From: an uncultured Bacteroides sp.
GTDB taxonomy: Bacteria > Bacteroidota > Bacteroidia > Bacteroidales > Bacteroidaceae
Direction: 5' to 3'
Length of the DNA: 64,000 bases
Assembly (NCBI GenBank): GCA_949296575.1
Contig: CASFPE010000027.1
Span: 19,054 to 83,053 of the forward strand
This document shows, piece after piece, positions 43,686 through 51,924 of the stretch (the stretch's first letter is position 1; every line of letters starts with the position of its first letter). A program made the position numbers and the translations under genes. The notes under the pieces were generated by a model, which saw nothing but the letters and a program-made list of their open reading frames with translations, was not told the DNA's origin and did not search any database.

Positions 43686-44861
43686 ATGGACATGCCACGC
43701 TCCGAACGCACGCGCATCATCATCATAGGCCGGTGCAACGCCGGCAAGTCTGCCCTGGCCAACGCCATCGCCGGGCAAGAGGTGGCCATCACCTCCCCCG
43801 TGGCCGGCACCACCACCGACCCCGTGGCCAAGGCCGTGGAACTGCCCGGCCTGGGCGCCTGCGTCATCACCGACACGCCGGGCCTCGACGACGGCACCCC
43901 CCTCGGCCGCCAGCGCATGGAACGCACCCGGCAGGCCCTCAACACCGCCGACATCGCCATCATCGCAGCCCCCCGCGCGGAATGCGGCGAACTGGAACGC
44001 CGGTGCGCCGCCGAGCTGCGCCGCCGGGGCATCCCCTTCATCACCGTGGCCACCTTCATGCAGCACATCCTCAGCTACCAGAACCACACGTGGGAGGATG
44101 CGCCGCTCGTCCACGCCAACGCCTGCACCGGCAAAGGCATCGGCAAAGTGGTGGCCGCCCTCGCCTGCCTGCGCCCCGCGCCCGGCGACGCGCCCCGCAC
44201 CATCGCCGCCCACCTCGTGGAGCCCGGCGGCACGGTGCTGCTCGTCATGCCGCAAGACGCGCAAGCCCCCAAGGGGAGGCTCATCCTGCCCCAGTCGCAA
44301 GTGCTGCGCGAACTCCTCGGCGCGGGCATCAACGCCCTGTGCTGCACGCCGCAGACGATGCCCCAAGCCCTCGCCGCCCTGCGGCGCACGCCCGACCTCA
44401 CCATCACCGACTCGCAGGCGTTCCGCGAGGTGGACGCCCGCCTGCCCCGCCGCGCCCGCCTCACCTCCTTCTCCATCCTCATGGCGCGCTACAAGGGCGA
44501 CATCGCCGTCCTCGCCGAGGGCGCCCGCGCCATCGATGCGCTCACCCCCCGGTCGCGCGTGCTGATAGCCGAAGCCTGCGCCCACGTCCCCCAAGGGGAG
44601 GACATCGGCCGCGTGCAGCTGCCCCGCCTGCTGCGCCAGCGGGCGGGCGACGGCCTGGGCATCGACATCGTGGCGGGCGACGCATTCCCCGCCGACCTGC
44701 GGGGCTACAGCCTCGTCGTCCACTGCGGCGCCTGCATGTTCAACCGCGCCCACATGATGGCCCGCATCCGGCAGGCCCGCGAGCAGGGCGTGCCTATCAC
44801 CAACTACGGCGTGGCCATCGCCTACCTGCAAGGCATCCTGCCCCGCATGGTGTGGGAATGA
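43686..44861 (+). CDS. hydF: [FeFe] hydrogenase maturase HydF, GTPase scaffold
   Basis: This 391-residue protein is the scaffold that delivers the 2Fe subcluster to the hydrogenase. The start is ATG 43686, 12 bases after hydG; a second ATG at 43692 is possible. The GTPase domain has the P-loop GRCNAGKSAL, the G2 threonine in AGTTTDP and G3 DTPGLDD. After a dimerisation domain, the [4Fe-4S] ligands appear as EACAHVP (C-x-H) and HCGACMFN (HCxxC). Base composition is very GC-rich here. It closes the hydrogenase-hydE-hydG-hydF operon. Confidence 0.92.
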   Translation: MDMPRSERTRIIIIGRCNAGKSALANAIAGQEVAITSPVAGTTTDPVAKAVELPGLGACVITDTPGLDDGTPLGRQRMERTRQALNTADIAIIAAPRAECGELERRCAAELRRRGIPFITVATFMQHILSYQNHTWEDAPLVHANACTGKGIGKVVAALACLRPAPGDAPRTIAAHLVEPGGTVLLVMPQDAQAPKGRLILPQSQVLRELLGAGINALCCTPQTMPQALAALRRTPDLTITDSQAFREVDARLPRRARLTSFSILMARYKGDIAVLAEGARAIDALTPRSRVLIAEACAHVPQGEDIGRVQLPRLLRQRAGDGLGIDIVAGDAFPADLRGYSLVVHCGACMFNRAHMMARIRQAREQGVPITNYGVAIAYLQGILPRMVWE

Positions 44862-44927
44862 AGGCAGCGGCCAGTAGTCAGTAGATAGTAGTCAGTAGTT
44901 AGAATACAGAAGCCAAGAAGGATGGCC

Positions 44928-44949
44928 GGGCCGCGAAACCTTGCGGCCC
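44928..44949 (+). terminator. Terminator after hydF
   Basis: GGGCCGC (44928-44934) pairs with GCGGCCC (44943-44949) around an 8-base loop; TTTTG follows at once. Confidence 0.7.
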
Positions 44950-45124
44950 TTTTGCCGTGCAGGCAGTAATCTATCCCGACACCGCCGGCCCGTTCCCCCG
45001 GCTCGCCGGATGCCCGGCGGGCTTCCCGCACGCACGCCGCCTTCCCCATGCGCCCGCCCGCAAGATGCCCCCGCCGCCGTGCGCAAGATGCCCTGCAAGC
45101 CGTTGTGGAGGGGATGCGAGAGGG

Positions 45125-45315
45125 TACGCATTCCCGCATCTGCCCCCAACGCATTCCCCATATGGGGAGGGTACGCATTCCCCCCTATACCCCCCAACGC
45201 ATTCCCCCATGGGTGGGGGTACGCATTCCCCCCATACAGGGGGAACGCATTCCCTCCCCCTATCCCCAATGCGTTCCCCCACCCTGCCTCCAACGCATTG
45301 GGGGAGCAGGCACGA
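45125..45315. repeat. 24-bp tandem repeat (48-bp higher order), eight copies
   Basis: The element (T/A)ACGCATTC occurs at 45125, 45148, 45172, 45196, 45220, 45244, 45268 (as AATGCGTTC) and 45292 (ending in GGGG instead of CCCC). Spacing is 23 then 24 throughout. Units alternate between TACGCATTC and AACGCATTC forms, giving a 48-bp period, and each is followed by runs of C or G. Runs of C and G could pair within the array. Confidence 0.85.
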
Positions 45316-45412
45316 AAAGCACCCTCCGGCACGCACCTTGCACGTCCTCCCCCGCCCATCTTCCTATCCATCGAAAAAAAGCGACGCGCAAGGCGAGATT
45401 CCCGCCGATATA

Positions 45413-45444
45413 TTTGCACGCCTCCCGGCAAAACGTTAGCTTTG
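45413..45444 (+). promoter_or_regulatory. Complete Bacteroidota promoter of the HU-like gene
   Basis: TTTG (45413-45416), a 20-base spacer and TAGCTTTG (45437-45444) match the consensus well. The ATG follows 45 bases later. Confidence 0.75.
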
Positions 45445-45488
45445 CCCGCACCGACAATGCGATGTCCAACCCTTTAATACCATACGAC

Positions 45489-45905
45489 ATGCCGATTATT
45501 TACAACAAGCTCTCAAGGAAGCACCCGGGGAAACCCGAAGAAGGACAGAAATGGTACCTCTACTGCAAGACCGTGGGCATGGTGGACGAGGCCGAAGTGG
45601 CCCGCCAGATAGCCGACGAGACCACGCTGAACCCCAAGGAGGCGGAGATGGCCATCTCGCTGCTGCGGAAGGTCATCCTGCGCAACCTCCTGGAAGGGCG
45701 CATGGTGCGCTTGGGCGACTGGGCCTACTTCTACCCCACCATCCAGTGCGAAGGCGCGGCCACGGAGGAGGAGGCCGTGCCGGCCCGCATCCGCAAGCTG
45801 GCCATGCACGTGGCCTACGACCAGAGCTTCCAGCAGGAACTGGACAAGGCCACCTACATCTCCGCCCAGTCGCTCGCCCGCAAGGACGGCGGCGAGGGGA
45901 AGTAA
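45489..45905 (+). CDS. HU-family-like DNA-binding protein
   Basis: This 138-residue protein starts at ATG 45489 (MPIIYNKLSRKHPG). In-frame upstream ATGs exist, but the promoter at 45413-45444 and the repeat array lie upstream. The body follows the HU/IHF fold seen in Bacteroidales-specific HU-like proteins: helices VDEAEVARQIADETTLNPKEAEMAISLLRK, split by function, then strand-rich MVRLGDWAYFYPTI and a C-terminal extension (IRKLAMHVAYDQSFQQ). Such proteins bind DNA as dimers and shape the nucleoid. The gene is monocistronic with a strong terminator. Exact DNA preference is unknown. Confidence 0.8.
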   Translation: MPIIYNKLSRKHPGKPEEGQKWYLYCKTVGMVDEAEVARQIADETTLNPKEAEMAISLLRKVILRNLLEGRMVRLGDWAYFYPTIQCEGAATEEEAVPARIRKLAMHVAYDQSFQQELDKATYISAQSLARKDGGEGK

Positions 45906-45933
45906 GGGCCGCAAGCCCGCGCACCGGAACGCA

Positions 45934-45973
45934 AGCAGCCCCGCACCGGCCATCGGGCCGATGCGGGGCTGCT
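45934..45973 (+). terminator. Bidirectional terminator after the HU-like gene
   Basis: AGCAGCCCCGCA (45934-45945) pairs with TGCGGGGCTGCT (45962-45973), a perfect 12-bp stem between convergent genes. There is no long U-run on the plus strand (GTGTGT follows). Confidence 0.7.
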
Positions 45974-45990
45974 GTGTGTAGGCACGGCGG

Positions 45991-48900
45991 TCAGCGCACG
46001 ATGGCTTTCACCACGTGGCGCGACAGGCCGTTGTGCAAGGAGAGGAGGTAGATGCCCGGGCGCAGGTGGCCGACGGGGAGGTCGGCGTTGCCGCCCTCGT
46101 CCGTAAGCCCGGCAGACACGGCAGTGCCGTCCACGGCGTACAGGGTGAACGCCCATGCGCCCTCCGCGCCGTTGCCACGCACGTGCAGCCACTCGTCGGC
46201 TGGCACGGGCGACACGGTGAACGGCGCGTCGCCATTGTCAACGCCTTGCGGCAACGGCTCGATGCCGAGGGCGGGATAGAGGCTCTCGGCCACGTTGCGG
46301 TGGTCGTACCACACATATACCGTGCGGTACTCGTCGGCTTCCTCCTGCGACACGGTGAAGGTGCCGGCGGCCGTCTCTCCCCCTGCCAGCTCGAAGGTGT
46401 AGTCGTAGGTGCCTTCCGGCACTTCATAGCAATAGGCCATCGTCCATGCGCCTTCTTCATTGCCGACCACCAGGGGCAAGGGCGGCTGCGACAGGGCCGG
46501 CACCGTCACATGGCCGGGCAGGGCGACGGGCGAGACGAACACCACCGTGTATGCGCCGCCCAAGCCTTCCTCGGCAAAGCGGATGGGGAAGCGGCCTCCG
46601 TCGGCCTCCACCTCAATCTGCACCGTGACGGGCTTGCGCCCGGTGCGCCATGCCCAAACGTCATACGTGCCTTCCTCCAAGAGGCAGTCCGCCACGCCGC
46701 CCCACTTGGCGAATTGCCCGCCGCGGTAGAGGACGATGGAGCCTTCCACGCCCTCCTCCTCTTTCTCCGGGTTGCCCTCCGCGTCGGCAAAGAAGATGGT
46801 GGTGCGGCGCAGGCGCGAGAGGTCGAAGGTGAAGGTGGTGTCGCTCTCCACCGTGAGGAGGCCGTTCACCGACGTGCCGGGGATGTTGTAGGGATAAATG
46901 CCGTCGGCCAGCAGGATGCGCGCCGTGGCGTTGCCGTCGCCGTCCACGTAGGGCGACAGCCACACGGGGCCATCGAAGCCTTCCGTTTCAAGGATGATGG
47001 TGATGTCCCGCTCCGGGCAGCCCCGCACCTCCACCGTCACTTCGCGCTCCTGCGGCGTGCGGTAGCCCAGCGTCACTTCCGTGTCCTCGCCCTCCACGGA
47101 AAAGAAGGTGTCCTGCCCGCCTGCGTCGCCGTAGCGGGAGAGGGTTGCGATGTAATTCCCGTCCGGCAACAGGAAAGCCATGTCCGGCGAAGGCTCGTGC
47201 AGGCTGTACAACTTATTGCCGCCCGCCGACTTCAGGGCAAGCCCGTATTGGTCGAGGGGGAAGGCGTTGCCGTCCGCCCCGGCAAAGGTGACGAGGCGGT
47301 AGTCCTCGCGGTTGAACACCAGCGTGGTGTCGCCTGCCGCCTCCACGGCAAACGGCACCGGGCCGAAGGGGAGGTACACCGGGCTGCCGCCGTCGTTCGT
47401 GAAGGCGTTGCCGGTCAGGTAATATTTTCCCAAGGGGAGATAGACGGCCACGGGGCTGTTGTCGTAAACGGTTGCGCTATGGTCTGTGTCGCGATACGAT
47501 TTGCCTTGCCGCTGCAACTGCACGCCCCGTATGCTCAGCCCTTCCCCGACGAGGTCGCCACCCGTCAGGAAGCGCACACGTGCCAGTCCGGGGCAAGTGG
47601 CCGTCACCTGCAGGTCCTCGCCCGCCACGGTGAACGCGGCCTCCACCTTCACTTGGTCGATCGGCGTCCCGTCTGCCGTGTAGCCGTACTCCAGGATGCC
47701 GTCCAGGCGGTAGTCCCCGTCCGGCAAGGTCAGGGGATTGGTGCCACGCAGCGCGTAATCGAATGTGCCGTCCGTCACCCAAGCGTCTATATAAGAAGTC
47801 TCCACAGCCTCGCCGTCCTCCGTCTGGAAGGCAAAGGACACCTCGTGGAGCTTCGCCGGGTCGTAATGGTACACTAAGTGCGCGTCCCCGCCGTCGATAG
47901 TGGCTGTGGCAAAGCAGCCATAGATGGGCAAGGCTGCTTCCTCGTAGTTGGTGACACTGAAGCGGATGTTGTACTGCCCATCAGGGAGATACAGCCCGTC
48001 GCCGCCATCGATGTATTCCGTTGGGGAGATATAAGCCCTCCAGCCAAGCAGCCCGGCATCCACGTCGGAGGTCATCTCCACGGTCAGGCGGTGGTAGTCG
48101 GCAAACGATGCCGTGGCGCACCCCGCCTCGTCAAATTCCACCGTCAGCGGCCAGCCGTTGCTCGGCTGCACCGTGGCCGTGACGGGGCCGTCGCCGCCGC
48201 CATCGCGGGCATAGCATCCCAGCAGGATGCCTTCCTCCTCCACGTACTCCATCTCGTTACCATCGGCCTCCGCTTCGTAATAGGCATACGACGGCAGCGG
48301 CACGATAGTCACCTTGCGGAAGGCGAACAGTTGCGACAGGTCGATGTCGAGATGGTTCGTCCCCGATACTACCGTGCTACGATAGTACTGCGAAGACGGG
48401 AATTCGAGCGTATAGAGGTCCATGTACATCTCCCAACGGTAGTCGCCCGGCAAGGCCACGGCTGTGAGGCGGCCTTCCGCGTCGGGCGACATGCCATGGA
48501 AGTTCAGGCGGGGATAGAACTCCGGCATCGCCCCGCTGAATGCCACCTCAAGGGTAGCGGCTTGGGCATAGTCGTGATGCACGGATGCCACGCGGTGCGT
48601 GCCGTCGATGACAAAGCGGGTGTCGGGCGGCGCCACGCAGGGCGTTTCCGGCGTGCCATCGCCGTCGAGGTCGGCCTGCACACCGCTCAGCACGCCATGG
48701 CCGGTACAGGTCAGGCAATATTCCCCTTGCGGCACCGTCATGACGTAAGAACCATCCGCCCCCGGCTGGTAGGTGAAGTCGGCAAATGCCTGCGCAAAGG
48801 AATCTTCCTTCTTCAGGCTAAAGGTCAGCCCTTGGGGATGCGTGCCGTCCGGCGCTGTCAGCATAAAGGAGAAGGTTCCCACTCCTCCGGGCATGTCGGC

Positions 48901-49470
48901 CATGTAGCGGTCGAGATCCACCGGCGGGAAGTCCGCTTCCGCAACATCCTCCATCTTCACTTCCTCCATCGCGGCCACCGGGCTTGTCATCTGCCATGAC
49001 ACTTCGGGGGCATCCACTCCCACAGACAAGAGGTAATGGCGGGTGGACAACTCCGGTACGGACACATTGTAAGTATCCCAATCATTCTCAAGACGGACAA
49101 CGGCATCCCCTGCCGGCACGCCCTCCGGCCTCCCGGAGCGAGTGAAGCCCACGCACAGGGTCCGTTCCAACGGCGCGTCCACCACATCCGGGCTGCCGTC
49201 CCAGCCATCAATGTCGCATTGCCGTGCAGCATCGCTTATAAGATAAGCCCTGACAGCAATAGCATAATCAGAAGGTTCTGCTTCAACAACAAGGCAGCCA
49301 TCAGCATCCGTCATGGTTCTCCCTTGGGACTGCCCCCCAATCAAGACCTCTGCCTCAATGCCGGGGCAAGGATGCCCGAAGGCATCAACCACCCTTATCG
49401 TCAAGGGGGCAGCACTGCCTGCCCCGGCCATCAGCGCAAGGCAAAGCCACAATAACCATTTCCTTTTCAT
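45991..49470 (-). CDS. Large secreted protein with T9SS type A-like C-terminal domain, function unknown
   Basis: This 1159-residue protein has a signal peptide (LCLALMAGAGSAAP). The next segment (LTIRVVDAFGHPCPGIEAEV with TMTDADGCLVV) looks like a carboxypeptidase-regulatory or CnaB-like beta-sandwich. Further repeated beta units of about 90-110 residues follow, each with an alternating pattern like LPDGxYxxxxS (LPDGQYNIRFS, LPDGDYRLDG, LPDGNYIATLS, LADGIYPYNI). The end (FTVSPVPADEWLHV to LRPGIYLLSLHNGLSRHVVKAIVR) is a classic T9SS type A sorting domain. No enzyme motif is visible. Surface attachment and export by a type IX-like system are inferred from the C-terminal domain. Confidence 0.75.
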   Translation of the reverse strand: MKRKWLLWLCLALMAGAGSAAPLTIRVVDAFGHPCPGIEAEVLIGGQSQGRTMTDADGCLVVEAEPSDYAIAVRAYLISDAARQCDIDGWDGSPDVVDAPLERTLCVGFTRSGRPEGVPAGDAVVRLENDWDTYNVSVPELSTRHYLLSVGVDAPEVSWQMTSPVAAMEEVKMEDVAEADFPPVDLDRYMADMPGGVGTFSFMLTAPDGTHPQGLTFSLKKEDSFAQAFADFTYQPGADGSYVMTVPQGEYCLTCTGHGVLSGVQADLDGDGTPETPCVAPPDTRFVIDGTHRVASVHHDYAQAATLEVAFSGAMPEFYPRLNFHGMSPDAEGRLTAVALPGDYRWEMYMDLYTLEFPSSQYYRSTVVSGTNHLDIDLSQLFAFRKVTIVPLPSYAYYEAEADGNEMEYVEEEGILLGCYARDGGGDGPVTATVQPSNGWPLTVEFDEAGCATASFADYHRLTVEMTSDVDAGLLGWRAYISPTEYIDGGDGLYLPDGQYNIRFSVTNYEEAALPIYGCFATATIDGGDAHLVYHYDPAKLHEVSFAFQTEDGEAVETSYIDAWVTDGTFDYALRGTNPLTLPDGDYRLDGILEYGYTADGTPIDQVKVEAAFTVAGEDLQVTATCPGLARVRFLTGGDLVGEGLSIRGVQLQRQGKSYRDTDHSATVYDNSPVAVYLPLGKYYLTGNAFTNDGGSPVYLPFGPVPFAVEAAGDTTLVFNREDYRLVTFAGADGNAFPLDQYGLALKSAGGNKLYSLHEPSPDMAFLLPDGNYIATLSRYGDAGGQDTFFSVEGEDTEVTLGYRTPQEREVTVEVRGCPERDITIILETEGFDGPVWLSPYVDGDGNATARILLADGIYPYNIPGTSVNGLLTVESDTTFTFDLSRLRRTTIFFADAEGNPEKEEEGVEGSIVLYRGGQFAKWGGVADCLLEEGTYDVWAWRTGRKPVTVQIEVEADGGRFPIRFAEEGLGGAYTVVFVSPVALPGHVTVPALSQPPLPLVVGNEEGAWTMAYCYEVPEGTYDYTFELAGGETAAGTFTVSQEEADEYRTVYVWYDHRNVAESLYPALGIEPLPQGVDNGDAPFTVSPVPADEWLHVRGNGAEGAWAFTLYAVDGTAVSAGLTDEGGNADLPVGHLRPGIYLLSLHNGLSRHVVKAIVR

Positions 49471-49603
49471 TCCTGTAACTCTAAAGTTTTACCTATTATA
49501 ATATACCGCCAAAGTTAGGGCGTAGTATTAACATATCCAAACATCTTGAGGTTTTTAATCCCGACATAAGGAAGATTCTTTAACTTATCATCCCCCTCCC
49601 CCT

Positions 49604-49632
49604 TGCCTGCCCGGCAAATTGTCGTATCTTTG
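49604..49632 (+). promoter_or_regulatory. Bacteroidota promoter of the Wzi-like gene
   Basis: TTG (49604-49606) and TATCTTTG (49625-49632) are separated by 18 bases, 26 bases upstream of ATG 49659. Confidence 0.6.
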
Positions 49633-49658
49633 CGCCGCGAACCACAACATAACGGCAC

Positions 49659-51215
49659 ATGAACCTAAGAAACATCACTGCAACCGCCCTGCTCGCCCTT
49701 GCGGCGGCACTGCCCGCACAGGAGCAAGAGGGATGGAGCCTGCGCTACAACGCCGAAGCGGCAGCCACCCTCAGCGGAGGCAGCTATACGCCCCTGTGGA
49801 TGAACGCCGGACGCTACGGCCTGTCGTCCATCGAAAGGAACAACGGCTACGTGCGGGCGGGCATCTTCCACGACTACCAAGGGAAAGGATACTTCGACTA
49901 CGCTTTCGGCGTGGACCTGGCGGGGGCATGGCGCAACACCTCCGCTTTCATCGTGCAGCAAGCCTACCTCGACCTGCGCTACCGCTGGTTTGAACTGTCC
50001 ATCGGCAGCAAAGAGCGGCCTATGGAACTGAAGGACGCAGAATTGAGCAGCGGCGGCATGACGTTCTCCCACAACGCCCGCCCCATCCCGCAAGTGCGCC
50101 TCAGCGTGCCGGAATACGTCAACCTCAGCAAGCGGCACATCTTCGCCCTCAAGGGGCATATCGCCTATGGCCGCTTCACCGACGACGCTTGGCAAAAGGA
50201 CTTCACCGATGGCAAGAACCGCTACACGCAAGGTGCGCTCTACCATTCAAAGTCGCTCTTCGGGCGCATCGGCAACAAGGAGAAGTTCCCCCTCGTGTTC
50301 GAGGGAGGAGTGGAGATGGCTGCCCAGTTCGGCGGCAAGGCATACGCCTACCCCGGCACGGACAGCCCCATCGACATGCCCAACCGTTTCGTGGACTTCC
50401 TGCGCGTCATCATCCCTTCGGGCAGCGACTCCACCGACGGCGAGCATCCCAACGCCTACGGCAACCACTTGGGCAGCTGGCAAGTGTCGCTTGCCTGGCA
50501 TTTCAAGACATGGACGCTCCGCGCCTACCATGAACACTTCTTCGAGGACCACTCCATGATTATCGATGAATATGCGTGGAAGGACTACGTGGACGAGTTC
50601 GGGCATGGCAACTTCTGGTCCTACTTCCCGCCCATCATCCCCTCGCAATACTATTGGAAGGACGGGCTGACGGGCATCGAAGCCACCCTGCCGAAAAACC
50701 GTTTCGTCTCTGCCATCGTTTACGAATACCTTGGCACGCGGGAACAGTCGGGCGCCGTCTATCACGACGACACCGAACAAATACCCGACCAAGTGTCCGG
50801 ACGCGACAACTACTACAACCACAACATCTTCACCGGGTGGCAACATTGGGGGCAAGCGATAGGCAACCCTCTTGTCCTCTCCCCCATTTACAACGACGAC
50901 GGCACTATCATCTTCAAGGGCAACCGCACCAAGTCGCACCACATCGCCCTCAAAGGCGACCCCACCGGGGAGGTGCATTACCGCCTCCTCTTTTCGCACA
51001 CCCGCAACTGGGGTACTTATGCCGAACCGTATTTGGACATCAAGCGCAGCGTGTCCATGCTGGTAGAAGCCACCTATTCCCCCCGCCGCTTGGACGGATG
51101 GCAGGCCACCGCCTCGTTCGCCTTCGACAAAGGCGACCTGATGGGCAACAACATGGGCGGCATGCTTACCCTGCGCAAGAGCGGAATCATTCACTTCAAA
51201 AAGAAACAACCATGA
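49659..51215 (+). CDS. Wzi-like capsule assembly outer-membrane barrel
   Basis: This 518-residue protein has a short signal peptide (LLALAAALPAQ) and a strand-rich body with aromatic girdles typical of an outer-membrane beta-barrel (QQAYLDLRYRWFELSIGSKE, FRLLF-type strands, HIALKGDPTGEVHYRLLFSH). Its motifs SYTPLWMNAGRYG and LSSGGMTFSHNARPIP match the Bacteroidales capsule assembly Wzi family, which holds capsule polysaccharide at the cell surface. It overlaps the following lipoprotein gene by ATGA. The downstream glycosyltransferase cluster agrees with a role in surface polysaccharide, though the two are separated by a candidate TA pair. Confidence 0.82.
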   Translation: MNLRNITATALLALAAALPAQEQEGWSLRYNAEAAATLSGGSYTPLWMNAGRYGLSSIERNNGYVRAGIFHDYQGKGYFDYAFGVDLAGAWRNTSAFIVQQAYLDLRYRWFELSIGSKERPMELKDAELSSGGMTFSHNARPIPQVRLSVPEYVNLSKRHIFALKGHIAYGRFTDDAWQKDFTDGKNRYTQGALYHSKSLFGRIGNKEKFPLVFEGGVEMAAQFGGKAYAYPGTDSPIDMPNRFVDFLRVIIPSGSDSTDGEHPNAYGNHLGSWQVSLAWHFKTWTLRAYHEHFFEDHSMIIDEYAWKDYVDEFGHGNFWSYFPPIIPSQYYWKDGLTGIEATLPKNRFVSAIVYEYLGTREQSGAVYHDDTEQIPDQVSGRDNYYNHNIFTGWQHWGQAIGNPLVLSPIYNDDGTIIFKGNRTKSHHIALKGDPTGEVHYRLLFSHTRNWGTYAEPYLDIKRSVSMLVEATYSPRRLDGWQATASFAFDKGDLMGNNMGGMLTLRKSGIIHFKKKQP

Positions 51216-51622
51216 AAAGATACCTGACCCTCCTGTTCATCGTCCTGCTGGCCTGCTCCTGCCGCAACACCTCCATCAACGGACACTTGGACGGCATGTG
51301 GCAACTGATGAGCATTGACCGCACCAACGGCACCTATACCGACACCAAGGAGAAGCGCATCTACTACAATGTCAAGCTTCACCTGATGCAATTGAGGCAA
51401 CAAGGAGGCAGCACCTATTTGGGGCGCTTCACCCAGACGGACGATTCCCTATTCATCTACAATATGGTGCTGGACGGCAACAATGCACAAGCCGCTACCC
51501 TTGACGATCTGTCTCCTTTCGGCCTGTTTGACACCTATGAACGCTTCGGCATCGAGAAACTTACCGCCCAACGCATGGTGCTGCGTTCGCGCAACGCCCT
51601 GCTCACCTTTCGGAAGTGGTAA
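51212..51622 (+). CDS. Small lipocalin-like lipoprotein
   Basis: This 136-residue lipoprotein starts at ATG 51212, which makes the ATGA overlap with the Wzi-like gene. Its lipobox is LLACSC (cysteine near residue 15). The remainder (GHLDGMWQLMSIDRTNG, then RMVLRSRNALLTFRKW) matches the pattern of the lipocalin-like proteins often found in Bacteroidales, with an LxGxW opening. It is co-translated with the barrel protein and may assist it at the outer membrane. The molecular function is unknown. Confidence 0.75.
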   Translation: MKRYLTLLFIVLLACSCRNTSINGHLDGMWQLMSIDRTNGTYTDTKEKRIYYNVKLHLMQLRQQGGSTYLGRFTQTDDSLFIYNMVLDGNNAQAATLDDLSPFGLFDTYERFGIEKLTAQRMVLRSRNALLTFRKW

Positions 51623-51710
51623 AAGAAAAACATTCCGCAATATATACATATCACAGAATTTGAATAGAAGCGAAATAGATTTTCAACCTGAGGAAGAACA
51701 TCTTTGAAAT

Positions 51711-51726
51711 TAAATTTGTATTTTTG
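51711..51726 (+). promoter_or_regulatory. Overlapping Bacteroidota -7 boxes
   Basis: TAAATTTG (51711-51718) and TATTTTTG (51719-51726) lie in tandem 25-40 bases upstream of ATG 51751. Either could drive the small gene; no TTTG is found at proper -33 spacing. Confidence 0.5.
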
Positions 51727-51750
51727 CAGAAAACAAAAATAATATAGAAT

Positions 51751-51921
51751 ATGGCCGTTTATATCAAACCCATCCCTGTATTGACAGGCAAAGTAGCGGA
51801 GAAGTTTGAGAAAGCCGCCCGTGAAAGCGAAGCAAAACGAGGTACGGTTGACTTCTCCCAAGAAGTGGAAATGGTCAAGCATATTTTGGCCAAGTCAGAC
51901 ATCCGTAGATTCAAACGATAA
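51751..51921 (+). CDS. 56-residue protein, candidate antitoxin of a GNAT TA pair
   Basis: This small gene (ATG 51751, TAA 51921) encodes MAVYIKPIPVLTGKVAEKFE followed by a charged helical stretch and ends in KSDIRRFKR. It has no signal or membrane segment. It sits 3 bases before a GNAT acetyltransferase gene. Such a layout, a short charged protein before a GNAT enzyme, is typical of GNAT toxin-antitoxin modules, where the first protein binds DNA and the toxin. I do not recognise the antitoxin family, and there is no clear ribbon-helix-helix signature, so this remains a candidate. Confidence 0.65.
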   Translation: MAVYIKPIPVLTGKVAEKFEKAARESEAKRGTVDFSQEVEMVKHILAKSDIRRFKR

Positions 51922-51924
51922 CGA

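Larger units (their letters stand above)
44862..45488. other. Repeat-rich non-coding gap before the HU-like gene
   Basis: This 627-base gap holds a direct AGTAGTCAGTAG repeat (44873 and 44887), a terminator, an eight-copy 24-bp tandem repeat (separate entry) and a promoter. Long open frames on both strands cross the repeat but have only proline/arginine-rich repetitive translations and no family resemblance. Confidence 0.6.

Noticed and set aside
42238..44831. Long minus-strand open frames opposite hydG and hydF
   Set aside because: Same cause: GC-rich third positions remove stops on the other strand. Translations lack recognisable domains; hydG and hydF motifs on the plus strand are complete.
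45125..45315. CRISPR array
   Set aside because: Repeat and spacer do not separate: the 24-bp units vary throughout and have no unique spacers of 30-40 bases, and no cas genes are near.
45048..45488. Upstream extension of the HU-like gene
   Set aside because: It runs through the tandem-repeat array and past the good promoter at 45413-45444. The predicted residues are Pro/Arg-rich repeats.
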